From assembly GCF_017742995.1 (NCBI RefSeq), contig NZ_CP072426.1, positions 806,001 through 870,000 of the forward strand: DNA of 64,000 bases. The letters run 5' to 3'. The notes beneath the pieces are model-generated. The model saw only the letters and a list, made by a program, of their open reading frames with translations. It ran no database searches and was not told the DNA's origin. The position numbers and the translations under genes are program-made. Positions within the stretch are counted from its first letter, which is position 1. Every line of letters starts with the position of its first letter. The DNA comes from Pseudoalteromonas viridis. GTDB taxonomy: Bacteria > Pseudomonadota > Gammaproteobacteria > Enterobacterales > Alteromonadaceae. Shown in pieces: positions 17,876 through 26,561 of this stretch.

Positions 17876-19207
17876 CTATAAAAAGCGCCATAAAGGCGTG
17901 AGGTCTACTTTTGCCTTTAATCTGGCTGCGATTAAATACAACCCCGCCAGCTTGCGATGGATAAACAAGGCATCTACCGGCGGCGTATGCCACTGCCTGG
18001 ATTGCATGCTCAGTTGCCTGCCCTGCTCACTGATTTGTTTAGCGAGCCCACTGGCGGCAAAATCAAACGCCGTAGAGGATCTTAGAGGCGACATAGCCAG
18101 GTCGAACAAGGACAATACCGCCTGTTGATAGTGCCCGTCTATATCATCGGCGAAGTAACCAATCTCACAGGCCGCTTGTTTCAGCGCCTCGCGGTTTTGT
18201 TCGGCACCGGCCCTGAGCAGCTTTTTATAGCCCTGACGCAACACGGGCGATATGGTTCTGGTTGCCCCAAAGTCGAGCAGTACAATCTGCCCGCTTGAGC
18301 GGTTGTACTGATAGTTAGCCAGATTCGGGTCTGTCTGTATCATACCCAGCTCAAACATCTCGATGAAAAACAGTTCAATCAACCGAAACGCCAGCTCATC
18401 CCGAATCTGCTGTGGCAAAGTGACCATGTTTTCCAGCGGCTCTCCCTCAACAAACTCCATAGTCAGCAAATGTCGGGTACTGAGTGATGGATAGCAGCCC
18501 GGTACTTTAAAATGCGGGTTATCAACCAGTGCCTGGGCAAACCCATTGAGCGCGTTTGCTTCAAGGAGGTAGTCGGTTTCTGCCAGTAGCTGTAATTTGG
18601 CCTCTTCAACCAGTGGCTGAATGTTTAGGGTTTTAGGCAGCAGCCCGCTGAGTTTGATGAGGCTCACCACGTTATCAACGTCACTGTGAATGCTGTCGGC
18701 AACGCCCGGATATTGCACTTTGATGGCCAGTTTCTGACCCTGCTCTGAGGTGGCTTTATGCACTTGCCCTATCGAGGCACGAGCAAAGCTGTTCAGTTCG
18801 ATATGGCTGAATTTATCCAGCCAGTCGGGGCCTAGCTCTTTGGCCAAAGTGGCAACCAACTGTTTGTGTGGCATAGGCGCAGCATCGGCCCTGAGTCGCG
18901 CCAGCAAAGCCGACAACTCAGGGGGCAGCAGCTCACCGGCATCCATCGACAGTAATTGGCCCAGCTTCATCGCCGCACCACGTAAATGAGACAGCTTTTC
19001 AGCGACCGCATTAATGTTGCCCGGTTGCAGCAATAGCTCAGTGCGACTGGTTTTTTGACCACTCAAGGCTTGCCTGGCCCCGGCTATCATCACATTGGAT
19101 GCCACTTTACCTGCCAGACCTCCAAAATGGGCCAACCTGCTCAGGCGACTGGCCGGAACACGACGCGATTTATTGTTCAACACTTCACTCCTGTATTTGG
19201 GCTTCAT
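17876..19207 (-). CDS. ABC1/UbiB-family atypical kinase
   Basis: A 443-aa protein with the hallmarks of the UbiB/ADCK family: the KxGQ motif in GAAMKLGQLLS, the Ala-rich nucleotide loop in FARASIGQVHKA, a catalytic Lys in LAIKVQYPG, MEFVEGEPLENM, and the metal-binding DFG in VLLDFGATR. The catalytic-loop motif reads TDPNLANY, where the family usually has a His-containing form. No C-terminal membrane segments are obvious, unlike UbiB itself, so this is probably one of the accessory ABC1 kinases rather than the ubiquinone factor. Divergent from the aldehyde dehydrogenase gene. Confidence 0.85.
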   Translation of the reverse strand: MKPKYRSEVLNNKSRRVPASRLSRLAHFGGLAGKVASNVMIAGARQALSGQKTSRTELLLQPGNINAVAEKLSHLRGAAMKLGQLLSMDAGELLPPELSALLARLRADAAPMPHKQLVATLAKELGPDWLDKFSHIELNSFARASIGQVHKATSEQGQKLAIKVQYPGVADSIHSDVDNVVSLIKLSGLLPKTLNIQPLVEEAKLQLLAETDYLLEANALNGFAQALVDNPHFKVPGCYPSLSTRHLLTMEFVEGEPLENMVTLPQQIRDELAFRLIELFFIEMFELGMIQTDPNLANYQYNRSSGQIVLLDFGATRTISPVLRQGYKKLLRAGAEQNREALKQAACEIGYFADDIDGHYQQAVLSLFDLAMSPLRSSTAFDFAASGLAKQISEQGRQLSMQSRQWHTPPVDALFIHRKLAGLYLIAARLKAKVDLTPLWRFL

Positions 19208-19386
19208 CCTATATTACGCACAGTTTACCCATTTTGTTCAGGGTTGCGGGCAAAAACGCACTCAGTCAACACCAGGAAAGAAACTATTTTTGCTCAATTT
19301 TAGAGCTTTTATTCACACCTCTGCGTATCGGGGTTATTATCAGGTAAACCGTTTTGCTAATAACCGAAACAAAAAGGCCTCTAACA

Positions 19387-20802
19387 ATGAGCGATATGAG
19401 CACAGTATCTGAACACACGCTGCTAACGATGAATTTTCAGGCAATGCAGTCGGCCTATCGCCGCGATCCTGCGCCGGACCATGCGCAGCGTGTGGCGGTG
19501 CTCAAAAAACTCAAAAGGTCGCTGATTAATCACGAGCAGCAGATTTACCAGGCATTATCCAAAGATTACGGCTATCGCAGTGAATTCGATACCTTTTTTG
19601 CCGACATCATGCCAACCATAGCCGCCATTAAGTATGCCATAAGACACCTGAAAAAATGGATGCAGCCCTCTAAGCGCCACGCCGGGCTAATGCTCGCCCC
19701 TTCTAGAGTCAAGGTGCATTATCAACCTCTTGGTGTTGTTGGCGTTGTCACGCCCTGGAATTTTCCGTTTTACCTTGCGCTGGGCCCGACTATTCAGGCG
19801 CTAGCCGCTGGCAATCGGGTGATGATCAAAATGAGTGAGTTTACGCCCCACGCCAACCAGGTGCTGCGTACCATTGTTGAAGACATCAGCGACCATGTGC
19901 ACGTGGTAGAAGGCGATGCAGAGATTGGCGCGGCATTTTCTGCACTGCCCTTTGATCATCTGATATTCACGGGGTCTACCGCCGTTGGCAAACAGGTTGC
20001 CAAGGCCGCAGCCGACAATCTCACGCCCATTACCCTGGAGCTGGGGGGCAAGTCACCGACCATTATCGATGAGCAAATCGACATGAAGATTGCCGTGGAT
20101 GCGGTGATCATGGGCAAGTCTATCAATTCAGGGCAGATCTGCGTGGCGCCGGATTATATTTTTGTGCCGACGTCGCGTCTGGACACCTTTATTGAAACCT
20201 TTATTGCGCGCTACAGCGAATATCATCTGAACAGCAGCAACCGCAATCAGCAAAGCCATATAATTTCACAGCGCCAGCACGATCGCTTAATGCAATTGCT
20301 GGAAGACGCAAAGACCAAAGGTGCCGAAGTGCATGTGGTCAAAGCGCTGGAACCAGGCGACGACAAACGCGTATACCCGCATTTGCTGACTAACCTCAGT
20401 GACGATATGGCGGTGCTTAAAGAAGAGATATTCGGCTCTTTATTGCCCGTTATGAGCTATGAAAGCTTAGATGAGGTAATCGCGTATATCACGGAGCGCC
20501 CTCGCCCGCTGGCCCTGTACATTATGTCAAACAACCCGGCTGTGATTGACCGCCTCATCAACCACACCCACAGCGGCGGGATAAGCATTAACGATACCAC
20601 CATGCATGTGGTGGCGGACGATGCGCCCTTTGGCGGGATAGGCCATTCGGGTATGGGCCATTATCATGGTTACGAAGGGTTTTTAACTTTCTCGAAAGCC
20701 AAAACGGTGTTGTATTCCAGCAGCTGGCTGCCGAAAAATCGTTTTGTGCTCAAACACCGGGACTGGGTGTTAAAAGTGCTCCGTCAATGGCTGCTGAGAT
20801 AA
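19387..20802 (+). CDS. NAD(P)-dependent aldehyde dehydrogenase, coniferyl-aldehyde-dehydrogenase type
   Basis: A 471-aa aldehyde dehydrogenase: PWNFPFYLALGPTIQALAAGNRV (cofactor site with the N/F signature), FTGSTAVGKQVAKAA (Rossmann loop), ELGGKSP (general-base Glu) and NSGQICVAPDY with the nucleophilic Cys. The C-terminal extension ending FVLKHRDWVLKVLRQWLLR and the lack of a long N-terminal segment match the coniferyl aldehyde dehydrogenase group, which also takes fatty and aromatic aldehydes. ATG 19387 follows AAAAAGGCC. It precedes a di-haem oxygenase-like cytochrome gene, so it may oxidise aldehydes made by lipid cleavage (inference). Confidence 0.88.
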   Translation: MSDMSTVSEHTLLTMNFQAMQSAYRRDPAPDHAQRVAVLKKLKRSLINHEQQIYQALSKDYGYRSEFDTFFADIMPTIAAIKYAIRHLKKWMQPSKRHAGLMLAPSRVKVHYQPLGVVGVVTPWNFPFYLALGPTIQALAAGNRVMIKMSEFTPHANQVLRTIVEDISDHVHVVEGDAEIGAAFSALPFDHLIFTGSTAVGKQVAKAAADNLTPITLELGGKSPTIIDEQIDMKIAVDAVIMGKSINSGQICVAPDYIFVPTSRLDTFIETFIARYSEYHLNSSNRNQQSHIISQRQHDRLMQLLEDAKTKGAEVHVVKALEPGDDKRVYPHLLTNLSDDMAVLKEEIFGSLLPVMSYESLDEVIAYITERPRPLALYIMSNNPAVIDRLINHTHSGGISINDTTMHVVADDAPFGGIGHSGMGHYHGYEGFLTFSKAKTVLYSSSWLPKNRFVLKHRDWVLKVLRQWLLR

Positions 20803-20932
20803 GCGCAGCCACAAGCCCCACACTCACTTTAAATCACAACGGGTAACACGCCTGATATGTAACTAGCTGTAATAGCCAAACGCTCACCCTGTCACTATTC
20901 TTTTGTCTCTCTCTGAGCGCAAGGAAAAACCA

Positions 20933-22759
20933 ATGAGCAAGTTACCTGTTATCACAGCGCTGAGCGCAGCCAGCCTGCTGGTCTTAGTTGGCTGTACAAG
21001 CAACCGTCATACAGCCCCCGCTGATCCGATAGATGTGACCCCTGAGCATGGCAATGTGCCTAAAAGGGTGTGGTTAGATCAGGGCTGGAGCGACAAAATT
21101 CGCGAAGATTTCTGGTTTACCGGACAAGGCTCGCAGATCATTCCCTACACCTGGTTTGTCTGGCTCGAACAGGCCGACAACCAGCAACTGTTTCGCCACA
21201 GCGAGCACATGGAATTTTTGCGATACCTGCCGAGCAAGGCAAGCGAGCGTAACCCCGGAGGATTGCCCATTGGCTTTGCTCTGCACAGTAACCAAAAAAC
21301 CGGTGAAAACTGGGTTGGTATGACCTGTGCGGCTTGCCATACCAGCCAGATTGATTACAAAGGTACCAAGATGTTGGTTGAGGGCGCGCCGACGCTGGCC
21401 AATTTCGTATTGTTCTTTGATCGCCTGGTCGCGGCCCTGAACAATACGCTGAAAGACGATGCCAAGTTCGAGCGCTTTGCCCGCAATGTACTGGGTTCTA
21501 AATACAGCAACAGCAGCAGCGCCAGCCTCAAACAGCGACTGCAACAAGTTGCACTGCAAACAGCGCAAAGGCAAGCCGTCAACGCCCTGCCAGATGACTA
21601 TCCGGAAGACTTTACCAGCTACGCCCGCTTAGATGCATTTGGCAATATTCAAAATGCCGGTACGGCATTTGCGCTCAACGACCTCAGCAACAAAAACACC
21701 CCAACCGGGCCTGTGTCTTATCCGTTTTTGTGGGGCACCCACCAGTCAGACGTGGTGCAGTGGAACGCCTCCGCCCCGAATACTCCCATTGTCGGCCCCT
21801 TGGTGCGCAATATTGGCGAAGTGGTTGGCGTATTTGGCGAATTACAGATAGAGGAAGCGCCCTTCTGGCAACGCGTTTGGGGTAAAAAGTTCCGTTACAG
21901 CTCGACCGTCGACATGATTGGGCTGGGCTATCTTGAGTCCTGGGTTAAGACTTTGAGGTCACCTCAGTGGCCGGTTGAGTATCTGCCCGCCATAGATACG
22001 CAAAAAGCGGCCAAAGGTGAGCTGCTGTATAAACAAGCCTGCGCCAGCTGTCATCAGCTGATCCCTCGTGAAAAAGAACACCTGGATTATATTGCCAATC
22101 AAACTCTGGTTTCTGAGCTGGGCACCGATCCGGTAACGGCCAATAACGCTTCCTGCCATATGGCTAAAACACTGATTTTAGAGGGCACCAAAGAACGAAT
22201 CCTGATCGGCAGTAAGTTTCAGGCCGTCGACAACGCCATCGATGTGCCTGTCAATGGGGTGGTCGGTCTGGTGTTGAAGGACTTACCCACAGCCCTGAAG
22301 GCCGGCAACATTCCTGAAAGAACCGGCACTGACGGGCAAAAGATCTCGGTGGTTAAAGAGCTGGAAAACCTGGTGATGCAACACCTCAAAGCGCGTGGAA
22401 AGCGTGCCGACGCGGTAGAGTCCGATTGTGTTGATGGGAAGCTTGACGGCGCTGTATACAAAGGTCGCCCGCTCAATGGTATTTGGGCAACGGCACCGTA
22501 TCTGCATAACGGCTCTGTACCCAATCTCTATGAGTTAATGAAAAAACCTGAGCAGCGTGTCACCGAGTTTTGGGTGGGCAGTCGCGAGTTCGACCCGGTC
22601 AATGTGGGCTATGTCACTACGCAAGGGCTGAACAAGTTCAGAGTAAACGCCAGTAATGGCCACATCATGCCCGGTAACTCCAACCTTGGCCACAGCTATG
22701 GCACCGAGTTTAGCGACGAGGAAAAGTGGCAGATCATTGAATTTATGAAGACGCTGTAG
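20933..22759 (+). CDS. Di-haem c-type cytochrome lipoprotein, RoxA/cytochrome-c-peroxidase-like
   Basis: A 608-aa lipoprotein (lipobox VLVGC, lipidated C21). Two haem-binding motifs, CAACH (132-136) and CASCH (370-374), are widely spaced, and the C-terminal segment LNGIWATAPYLHNGSVPNLYELM is typical of the di-haem peroxidase superfamily. The length and spacing fit the RoxA-like branch, which includes rubber oxygenase RoxA and the Pseudomonas fatty-acid dioxygenase/diol synthase pair, better than the 330-aa classical peroxidases. Probable periplasmic oxygenase of unsaturated lipids or isoprenoids; peroxidase is the alternative. A clear terminator follows. AAGGAAAAACCA precedes the ATG. Confidence 0.8.
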   Translation: MSKLPVITALSAASLLVLVGCTSNRHTAPADPIDVTPEHGNVPKRVWLDQGWSDKIREDFWFTGQGSQIIPYTWFVWLEQADNQQLFRHSEHMEFLRYLPSKASERNPGGLPIGFALHSNQKTGENWVGMTCAACHTSQIDYKGTKMLVEGAPTLANFVLFFDRLVAALNNTLKDDAKFERFARNVLGSKYSNSSSASLKQRLQQVALQTAQRQAVNALPDDYPEDFTSYARLDAFGNIQNAGTAFALNDLSNKNTPTGPVSYPFLWGTHQSDVVQWNASAPNTPIVGPLVRNIGEVVGVFGELQIEEAPFWQRVWGKKFRYSSTVDMIGLGYLESWVKTLRSPQWPVEYLPAIDTQKAAKGELLYKQACASCHQLIPREKEHLDYIANQTLVSELGTDPVTANNASCHMAKTLILEGTKERILIGSKFQAVDNAIDVPVNGVVGLVLKDLPTALKAGNIPERTGTDGQKISVVKELENLVMQHLKARGKRADAVESDCVDGKLDGAVYKGRPLNGIWATAPYLHNGSVPNLYELMKKPEQRVTEFWVGSREFDPVNVGYVTTQGLNKFRVNASNGHIMPGNSNLGHSYGTEFSDEEKWQIIEFMKTL

Positions 22760-22769
22760 TGCGGGTAGC

Positions 22770-22800
22770 GGCCTGCTTTGTTATGTAGCAGGCCATTTTT
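22770..22800 (+). terminator. Intrinsic terminator after di-haem cytochrome gene
   Basis: The stem GGCCTGCT/AGCAGGCC with a 9-nt loop is followed by ATTTTT: a canonical rho-independent terminator 10 nt after the stop codon at 22759. Confidence 0.85.
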
Positions 22801-22827
22801 ACACAGTACAAACAATAAGGATCCGAT

Positions 22828-24018
22828 ATGTGTACTAACTTCAAAATTAAAACCACCTTTGACGACATCATTGTAGGGCGCAGCCAGGAGTTTTCTCAGC
22901 TGCTCGGACGCTCCTTGATGTTCAGAAAACCCGGCCATCACTATCAGCAAAACTTGTTTGATCCCGATGGTAAAGACTGCCAGCCAAGTGAATGGGCAAA
23001 AGCACACTGCCAGTTTACCTGGACCGGCGAGTATGGCTTTGTTGCCATGCAGTCGTTAGATTTTGATGAGGTTGCCAAAACCTACAACATTCAAATTGCA
23101 GACTCAGTGAAAACCCCTATTGCAACGGACGGCATTAATACCGAGGGCTTGTATATTGGTTGTTTGTTGCAAAATGCCGCCGATTATCCGGTCGTGACCG
23201 ATCCCGCCAAAGGCTTAGCGGTTACCAACTTGATAGACTACATTTTGAGTACCTGCCAGAGCTGCCAGGATGTGCGGGACAGACTGGCGCCAAACAGTGC
23301 AGAAGGTGCTTGTCAGCAAGATAAACCGCAGGCGCAGGTACAAGTGACGGATGCGACCAGACATAAGCTGTTTCATCAGCACTTTCCGGTTCATGACCGC
23401 TTTGGCGACAGCATAGTAATTGAGTTTATTAACGGCCAGGTTCAGATCCACGACAACAACCAGTACGGGGTATTAACAAATGACCCGGATTTTCAGTGGC
23501 ATATCACTAACCTGAAAAATTATGCCAATGTTACACCGGTTTCGTCGCACCACTCGCAACCGGGCAATCTGGACGACATCACCATGCAAAGTCAGGGTAA
23601 CGGATTTTCTTTGTTGCCGGGTGGTCTGCTGCCTATGCACCGGTTTGTCAGAGCCGCGATGATGGTCAACTATGCCAAGCCAGTTGCCAGCACAGATGAA
23701 GCCATCAACCTGGCTGCACACATTTTAAATACCGTGGATATTCCACTGGGCGTGATCCGCGAAGTCTCTGAAGAGAAATCACTCAAGCCTGAGCTTGATT
23801 ATACCCAGTACATCACCTTATCGGACCTGAGCCAGCAAAGGTTTTATGTGCGTTTGTATGAATCGCCACAAGTGTATTGTGTTGACCTGAACAAGCTAGA
23901 TCTCTGTGCGCTCAATGGTAAAACCTTTGATATTCCCAGGAACACACTCGCAACCAACCTGACCGAGCAAATCTCAACCAGCAAAATAGCCAATTCGCCA
24001 TTTCAGGCGGCCGGCTAA
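22828..24018 (+). CDS. Choloylglycine hydrolase/penicillin V acylase-family amidase
   Basis: A 396-aa Ntn hydrolase. It starts Met-Cys (MCTNFKIKT), so removal of Met exposes the N-terminal Cys nucleophile, as in bile salt hydrolases and penicillin V acylases. The GVI-type strand GVIREVSEEKS and YTQYITLSDLSQQRFYVRLYESPQVYCVDLNKL match the C-terminal part of the family. There is no signal peptide, so it is cytoplasmic unless the start is misplaced. Gram-negative members often deacylate N-acyl homoserine lactones or acylated amino acids, so a quorum-quenching or lipid-amide role is possible. AATAAGGATCC precedes the ATG; a hairpin follows the stop. Confidence 0.85.
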   Translation: MCTNFKIKTTFDDIIVGRSQEFSQLLGRSLMFRKPGHHYQQNLFDPDGKDCQPSEWAKAHCQFTWTGEYGFVAMQSLDFDEVAKTYNIQIADSVKTPIATDGINTEGLYIGCLLQNAADYPVVTDPAKGLAVTNLIDYILSTCQSCQDVRDRLAPNSAEGACQQDKPQAQVQVTDATRHKLFHQHFPVHDRFGDSIVIEFINGQVQIHDNNQYGVLTNDPDFQWHITNLKNYANVTPVSSHHSQPGNLDDITMQSQGNGFSLLPGGLLPMHRFVRAAMMVNYAKPVASTDEAINLAAHILNTVDIPLGVIREVSEEKSLKPELDYTQYITLSDLSQQRFYVRLYESPQVYCVDLNKLDLCALNGKTFDIPRNTLATNLTEQISTSKIANSPFQAAG

Positions 24019-24030
24019 GATCACCTGCAA

Positions 24031-24067
24031 TCAGGGCGGCGACATAGCCGCCCTGACAGGCATTTTA
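24031..24067 (+). terminator. Hairpin terminator after amidase gene
   Basis: The perfect 10-bp stem TCAGGGCGGC/GCCGCCCTGA with a 6-nt loop, followed after CAGGCA by TTTT, lies 12 nt past the stop codon. Confidence 0.7.
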
Positions 24068-24071
24068 GCAA

Positions 24072-24236
24072 TTACAGATCAAACACACTTGTTGAGCGAT
24101 TCTCAAGCCACTTTTCAAACTTAGCTTCGCTGACCTGGTTAGCTATTTTTTGCTTGAAACTTCTGTACCCCGTTCGTTCATTAAAGCGGATTAAATTCAG
24201 AGACTCTTCATGGCGTGATGCTGATAAAACGACCAT
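24072..24236 (-). CDS. Possible 54-aa ORF or C-terminal gene remnant
   Basis: A short minus-strand frame (MVVLSASRHEESLNLIR...) ends FEKWLENRSTSVFDL. It is rich in Lys, Glu, Arg and Asn with a soluble helical look, but has no convincing ribosome-binding site. The frame extends 9 codons further upstream (YANLHWLHM), suggesting the tail of a longer lost gene. No family recognised. It could also be non-coding. Confidence 0.3.
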   Translation of the reverse strand: MVVLSASRHEESLNLIRFNERTGYRSFKQKIANQVSEAKFEKWLENRSTSVFDL

Positions 24237-24421
24237 GTGCAACCAATGTAGATTGGCGTATTAAACATTCTCAATTGTGCATGCCTGTGCAGTAGGTTAA
24301 ATTTTGTACCTAAAAATATAATACCGTGAATAATTGGCACAATAATTGGTACACCCGATTTTTGTATGGCGTCACAAGCCAGCGCTTCATTTGCGATGCC
24401 TGTAAGGTTTAAGGAGAGAAC

Positions 24422-25522
24422 ATGAGCCGAGATTTAACCTATGATGGCCTGAGAGGCTGGTTGCTAATCATTATTGCCTGCAACCACTTGTTTGGCAGCT
24501 TTGTTACTCAGTTTACCCGTACTCCGCTGGGGTTTGTGTCGGCCGCCGAGGGATTTGTGTTTTTATCCGGATTTGTGGCTTATCTGGTGTATGGTCGACT
24601 GGCCAGTGATAACAAAACAATGCAACGCAAAATATGGCGCCGCTGTTGGGTCATTTACGGGTTTCATCTGAGCGCAATTGTTGTCTGCTTTTCGCTGGTG
24701 GCGCTGTTTCCTTTATATATCCCGCAGTGGTCTGATTTTTTTAATGCCGCTAACTGGTTTAGCAACCCCTTTCAAAGTGCTTTGTCTGCCGCCTTACTGC
24801 TTGAGCATCCTGGTTTTCACGATATTCTGATCCTTTATCTGGTGCCTATGGCATTTCTGCCTTTTGCTATCCAAGTACTTAAACGCGGCAAAGCCTGGTA
24901 TGTGGTTGCCACTTCCTTGTCAGTCTGGCTGCTGGCCCAGTTTGTCACCGCTGAGTTTTTAGCAGCGCCATTTAGCCGGGTGTTTAGCGATATTACCCTG
25001 AACGTTAGCCATTTTGATCCCTTCGCGTGGCAGATTTATTTTTATCTGGGTGTGATGCTCAGTTATCTGAAGTTTGATAAAGGCTATACCTTTACATTTA
25101 CCCCTGTGGTGAGAATATTGCTGCTAAGCGGTGTGGGCTGCTTTTTTGTTATTAAACATGGCTACCCAGAGCTGATGCAACCCTATTTTGCGGGCCACGG
25201 CAGCGCCTCTGTGCTCTATCAGCTTAATTTGCTGCTGAGCTCGTATTTAATCATGCTGCTGATGCGGCGTTTTTCGTGGTTTTTTACCCTGAGATACCCG
25301 GTATTTATCGGCCAGCATGCCCTACCGGTTTTCGCCTTTCACTGCGTGGTGATTTACTTTTTACTGCCCTGGAGTCATGCATATACCACAGCCCAGTGGT
25401 ACTGGGATGTGTTGGTTTGCATCGGCTTTGTGGGCCTGCTTGCAATCCCGGCTAAACTGGACGCGCGCTGGCGGGCACATTTCAGCACAAACACAGCAAC
25501 GATGAGGACATCAAAAGCCTAA
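24422..25522 (+). CDS. OpgC-like membrane acyltransferase
   Basis: A 366-aa polytopic membrane protein with about ten helices. The opening LTYDGLRGWLLIIIACNHL, with an Asp-Gly-Leu-Arg-Gly motif, then TPLGFVSAAEGFVFLSGFVAYLVYG, matches the OpgC domain family (succinyl transfer to periplasmic glucans in model species) and the broader acyltransferase-3 class. No glucan synthase genes are nearby, so the acceptor is unknown. AAGGAGAGAAC precedes the ATG. It is followed 116 bp later by the lanthipeptide-like precursor gene, without evidence that they share a function. Confidence 0.8.
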   Translation: MSRDLTYDGLRGWLLIIIACNHLFGSFVTQFTRTPLGFVSAAEGFVFLSGFVAYLVYGRLASDNKTMQRKIWRRCWVIYGFHLSAIVVCFSLVALFPLYIPQWSDFFNAANWFSNPFQSALSAALLLEHPGFHDILILYLVPMAFLPFAIQVLKRGKAWYVVATSLSVWLLAQFVTAEFLAAPFSRVFSDITLNVSHFDPFAWQIYFYLGVMLSYLKFDKGYTFTFTPVVRILLLSGVGCFFVIKHGYPELMQPYFAGHGSASVLYQLNLLLSSYLIMLLMRRFSWFFTLRYPVFIGQHALPVFAFHCVVIYFLLPWSHAYTTAQWYWDVLVCIGFVGLLAIPAKLDARWRAHFSTNTATMRTSKA

Positions 25523-25562
25523 GCGCTTAGCGGTTAATCCCAAAGAAAGGGAACACACTGTA

Positions 25563-25590
25563 TTGACAATCCATAACCAGATGTTAACTT
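25563..25590 (+). promoter_or_regulatory. Possible sigma-70 promoter of the precursor peptide gene
   Basis: A perfect -35 TTGACA (25563-25568) is followed, after 16 bp, by a weak -10 TAACTT (25585-25590). It lies about 50 bp upstream of the ATG at 25639. Confidence 0.35.
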
Positions 25591-25638
25591 CGAACATGAA
25601 AGGTACAAAAGTCAAACTGAAATATTAAGGAAAATACG

Positions 25639-25806
25639 ATGAAACTCAATTTAAACAAAAAAAGCATTAAATCTTTGAGCACTGGCCGCAAGCAACTACC
25701 TAATGATGCAACACCGGCCGTTGCCGGCGGCAGATTAACCGATCGCTGTTCACGCTATTGCCAAACCATCGACTTTGAACAGTGCGTCACCACCATTGAG
25801 CCTTAA
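25639..25806 (+). CDS. Lanthipeptide-like RiPP precursor with double-Gly leader
   Basis: A 55-aa peptide. The leader opens MKLNLNKKSIKSLS and ends ATPAVAGG (residues 24-31), a double-glycine cleavage motif. The 24-residue candidate core, RLTDRCSRYCQTIDFEQCVTTIEP without the final residues, carries three Cys (37, 41, 49) and several Ser/Thr. The Lys/Asn/Leu-rich start is what is often annotated as class I lanthipeptide precursor in marine bacteria. No LanB/LanC, radical-SAM or exporter gene is in the window, so modification and export would depend on genes elsewhere. AAGGAAAATACG precedes the ATG. It is the first of a run of small peptide genes. Confidence 0.7.
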   Translation: MKLNLNKKSIKSLSTGRKQLPNDATPAVAGGRLTDRCSRYCQTIDFEQCVTTIEP

Positions 25807-25903
25807 TCACTGAGTGTTACCTTGCTGTGCGTTCTCCTGATGCCAAACATGCATCGTTAAATACAAGACAGTGCGTTAAACAGCACAGGTATAAACCTAC
25901 AAA

Positions 25904-25969
25904 ACCAGACAGATCAGTGGCAGTTTAAACCACTATGATGTGTCCAAGTTAAAGGATTACGAAAAATGA
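25904..25969 (+). pseudogene. Relict 3' end of XRE-type regulator gene, unit 1
   Basis: In frame it reads ...RQISGSLNHYDVSKLKDYEK-stop, matching the C-terminus of the intact regulator at 28138 (RQISGGVDSAKGSKLQDDE-stop). The stop TGA overlaps the ATG of the 61-aa ORF (ATGA), as expected for an old translational coupling. Confidence 0.7.
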
Positions 25970-26151
25970 AAAAGATACGCTCACTTACATTTCTAACTAA
26001 ATTGGCTTCTCTGACTAACTTAACAGGTAAGGAGAAGGGCCAAGCTCTGAGTAACAAAAAAACCTTATCTACTGACCAGGGGGCATTGATATCGGGTTAC
26101 GGTATTTATGAACCTACTGATCCTCGCGTCTCAGGTGCTTTTAAGCGGTAA
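25966..26151 (+). CDS. 61-aa peptide, array copy 1 (candidate precursor peptide)
   Basis: A 61-aa ORF opening MKKIRSLTFLTKLASLTNLT and ending GIYEPTDPRVSGAFKR. The N-terminal half is basic and amphipathic. The middle segment LSTDQGALISG resembles the LSxEExxxIxG part of double-glycine leaders, followed here by Tyr rather than Gly. It would leave a short core of about 17 residues (inference). The copy differs from copy 3 at seven positions; residue 45 is Tyr where copies 2 and 3 have Cys. AAAGGATTACGAAAA precedes the ATG. No known family recognised. Confidence 0.65.
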   Translation: MKKIRSLTFLTKLASLTNLTGKEKGQALSNKKTLSTDQGALISGYGIYEPTDPRVSGAFKR

Positions 26152-26167
26152 AGCCAGACGCTTCAGA

Positions 26168-26266
26168 TGCAAAATAGATACACACTCTTTACTCAATAAA
26201 ATCAGACAGATCAGTGGCAGTTTAAACCACTGTGATGCGTCAAAATTAAAGGATTACGAAAAATGA
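26168..26266 (+). pseudogene. Relict 3' end of XRE-type regulator gene, unit 2
   Basis: An open 32-codon frame, CKIDTHSLLNKIRQISG then SLNHCDASKLKDYEK-stop, aligns without gaps to the C-terminus of the intact regulator at 28138 (CKIDTKSMLNQIRQISG then GVDSAKGSKLQDDE). The stop overlaps the next ATG. The frame is intact but lacks its own start and HTH domain. Confidence 0.8.
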
Positions 26267-26448
26267 AAAAGATACGCCCACTTACACTTCTCACTAAATT
26301 GGCTTCTCTGACTAACTTAACAGGCAAGGAGAAGGGCCAAGCTCTGAGTAACGAAAAAATCTTATCAGCTGGTCAGGAGGGATTAGTATCTGGTTGCGGT
26401 ATTTATGAACCTAATGATCCTCGCGTCTCAGGTGCTTTTAAGCAGTAA
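26263..26448 (+). CDS. 61-aa peptide, array copy 2 (candidate precursor peptide)
   Basis: A 61-aa paralogue of the copies at 25966 and 26559: MKKIRPLTLLTKLASLTNLT start, LSAGQEGLVSG leader-like segment, then CGIYEPNDPRVSGAFKQ. It differs from copy 3 at five positions (P6, L9, I33, N51, Q61). Residue 45 is Cys. Same ribosome-binding site and ATGA overlap with the preceding regulator relict. High conservation of length and frame across three copies argues that the ORFs are real and selected. Confidence 0.65.
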   Translation: MKKIRPLTLLTKLASLTNLTGKEKGQALSNEKILSAGQEGLVSGCGIYEPNDPRVSGAFKQ

Positions 26449-26464
26449 AGCCAGACGCTTCATA

Positions 26465-26561
26465 CGCAAAATAGATACACACTCTTTACTCAATAAAATC
26501 AGACGCAACATAGCAGTTTAAACCGCTATGATGCGTCAAAATTAAAGGATTACGAAAAATG
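26465..26561 (+). pseudogene. Relict 3' end of XRE-type regulator gene, unit 3 (frameshifted)
   Basis: It begins RKIDTHSLLNKIR in frame, then a 1-bp deletion relative to unit 2 ends the frame at TAA within the loop of an inverted repeat (26502-26537). The downstream part SKLKDYEK is still recognisable in the shifted frame. Confidence 0.75.
26502..26537. repeat. Near-perfect inverted repeat, unit 3
   Basis: GACGCAACATAGC (26502-26514) and GCTATGATGCGTC (26525-26537) pair over 13 bp with one mismatch around a 10-nt loop AGTTTAAACC. It ends 21 bp upstream of the 61-aa start at 26559. Units 1 and 2 have only a rudimentary version. Confidence 0.75.

Noticed and set aside
21074..21574. 166-aa minus-strand frame inside the di-haem cytochrome
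   Set aside because: Antisense shadow; the plus-strand gene has haem motifs and a lipoprotein signal.
25596..25628. 10-codon ORF (MKGTKVKLKY) upstream of the lanthipeptide-like gene as a leader peptide
   Set aside because: No ribosome-binding site and no attenuator structure after it.
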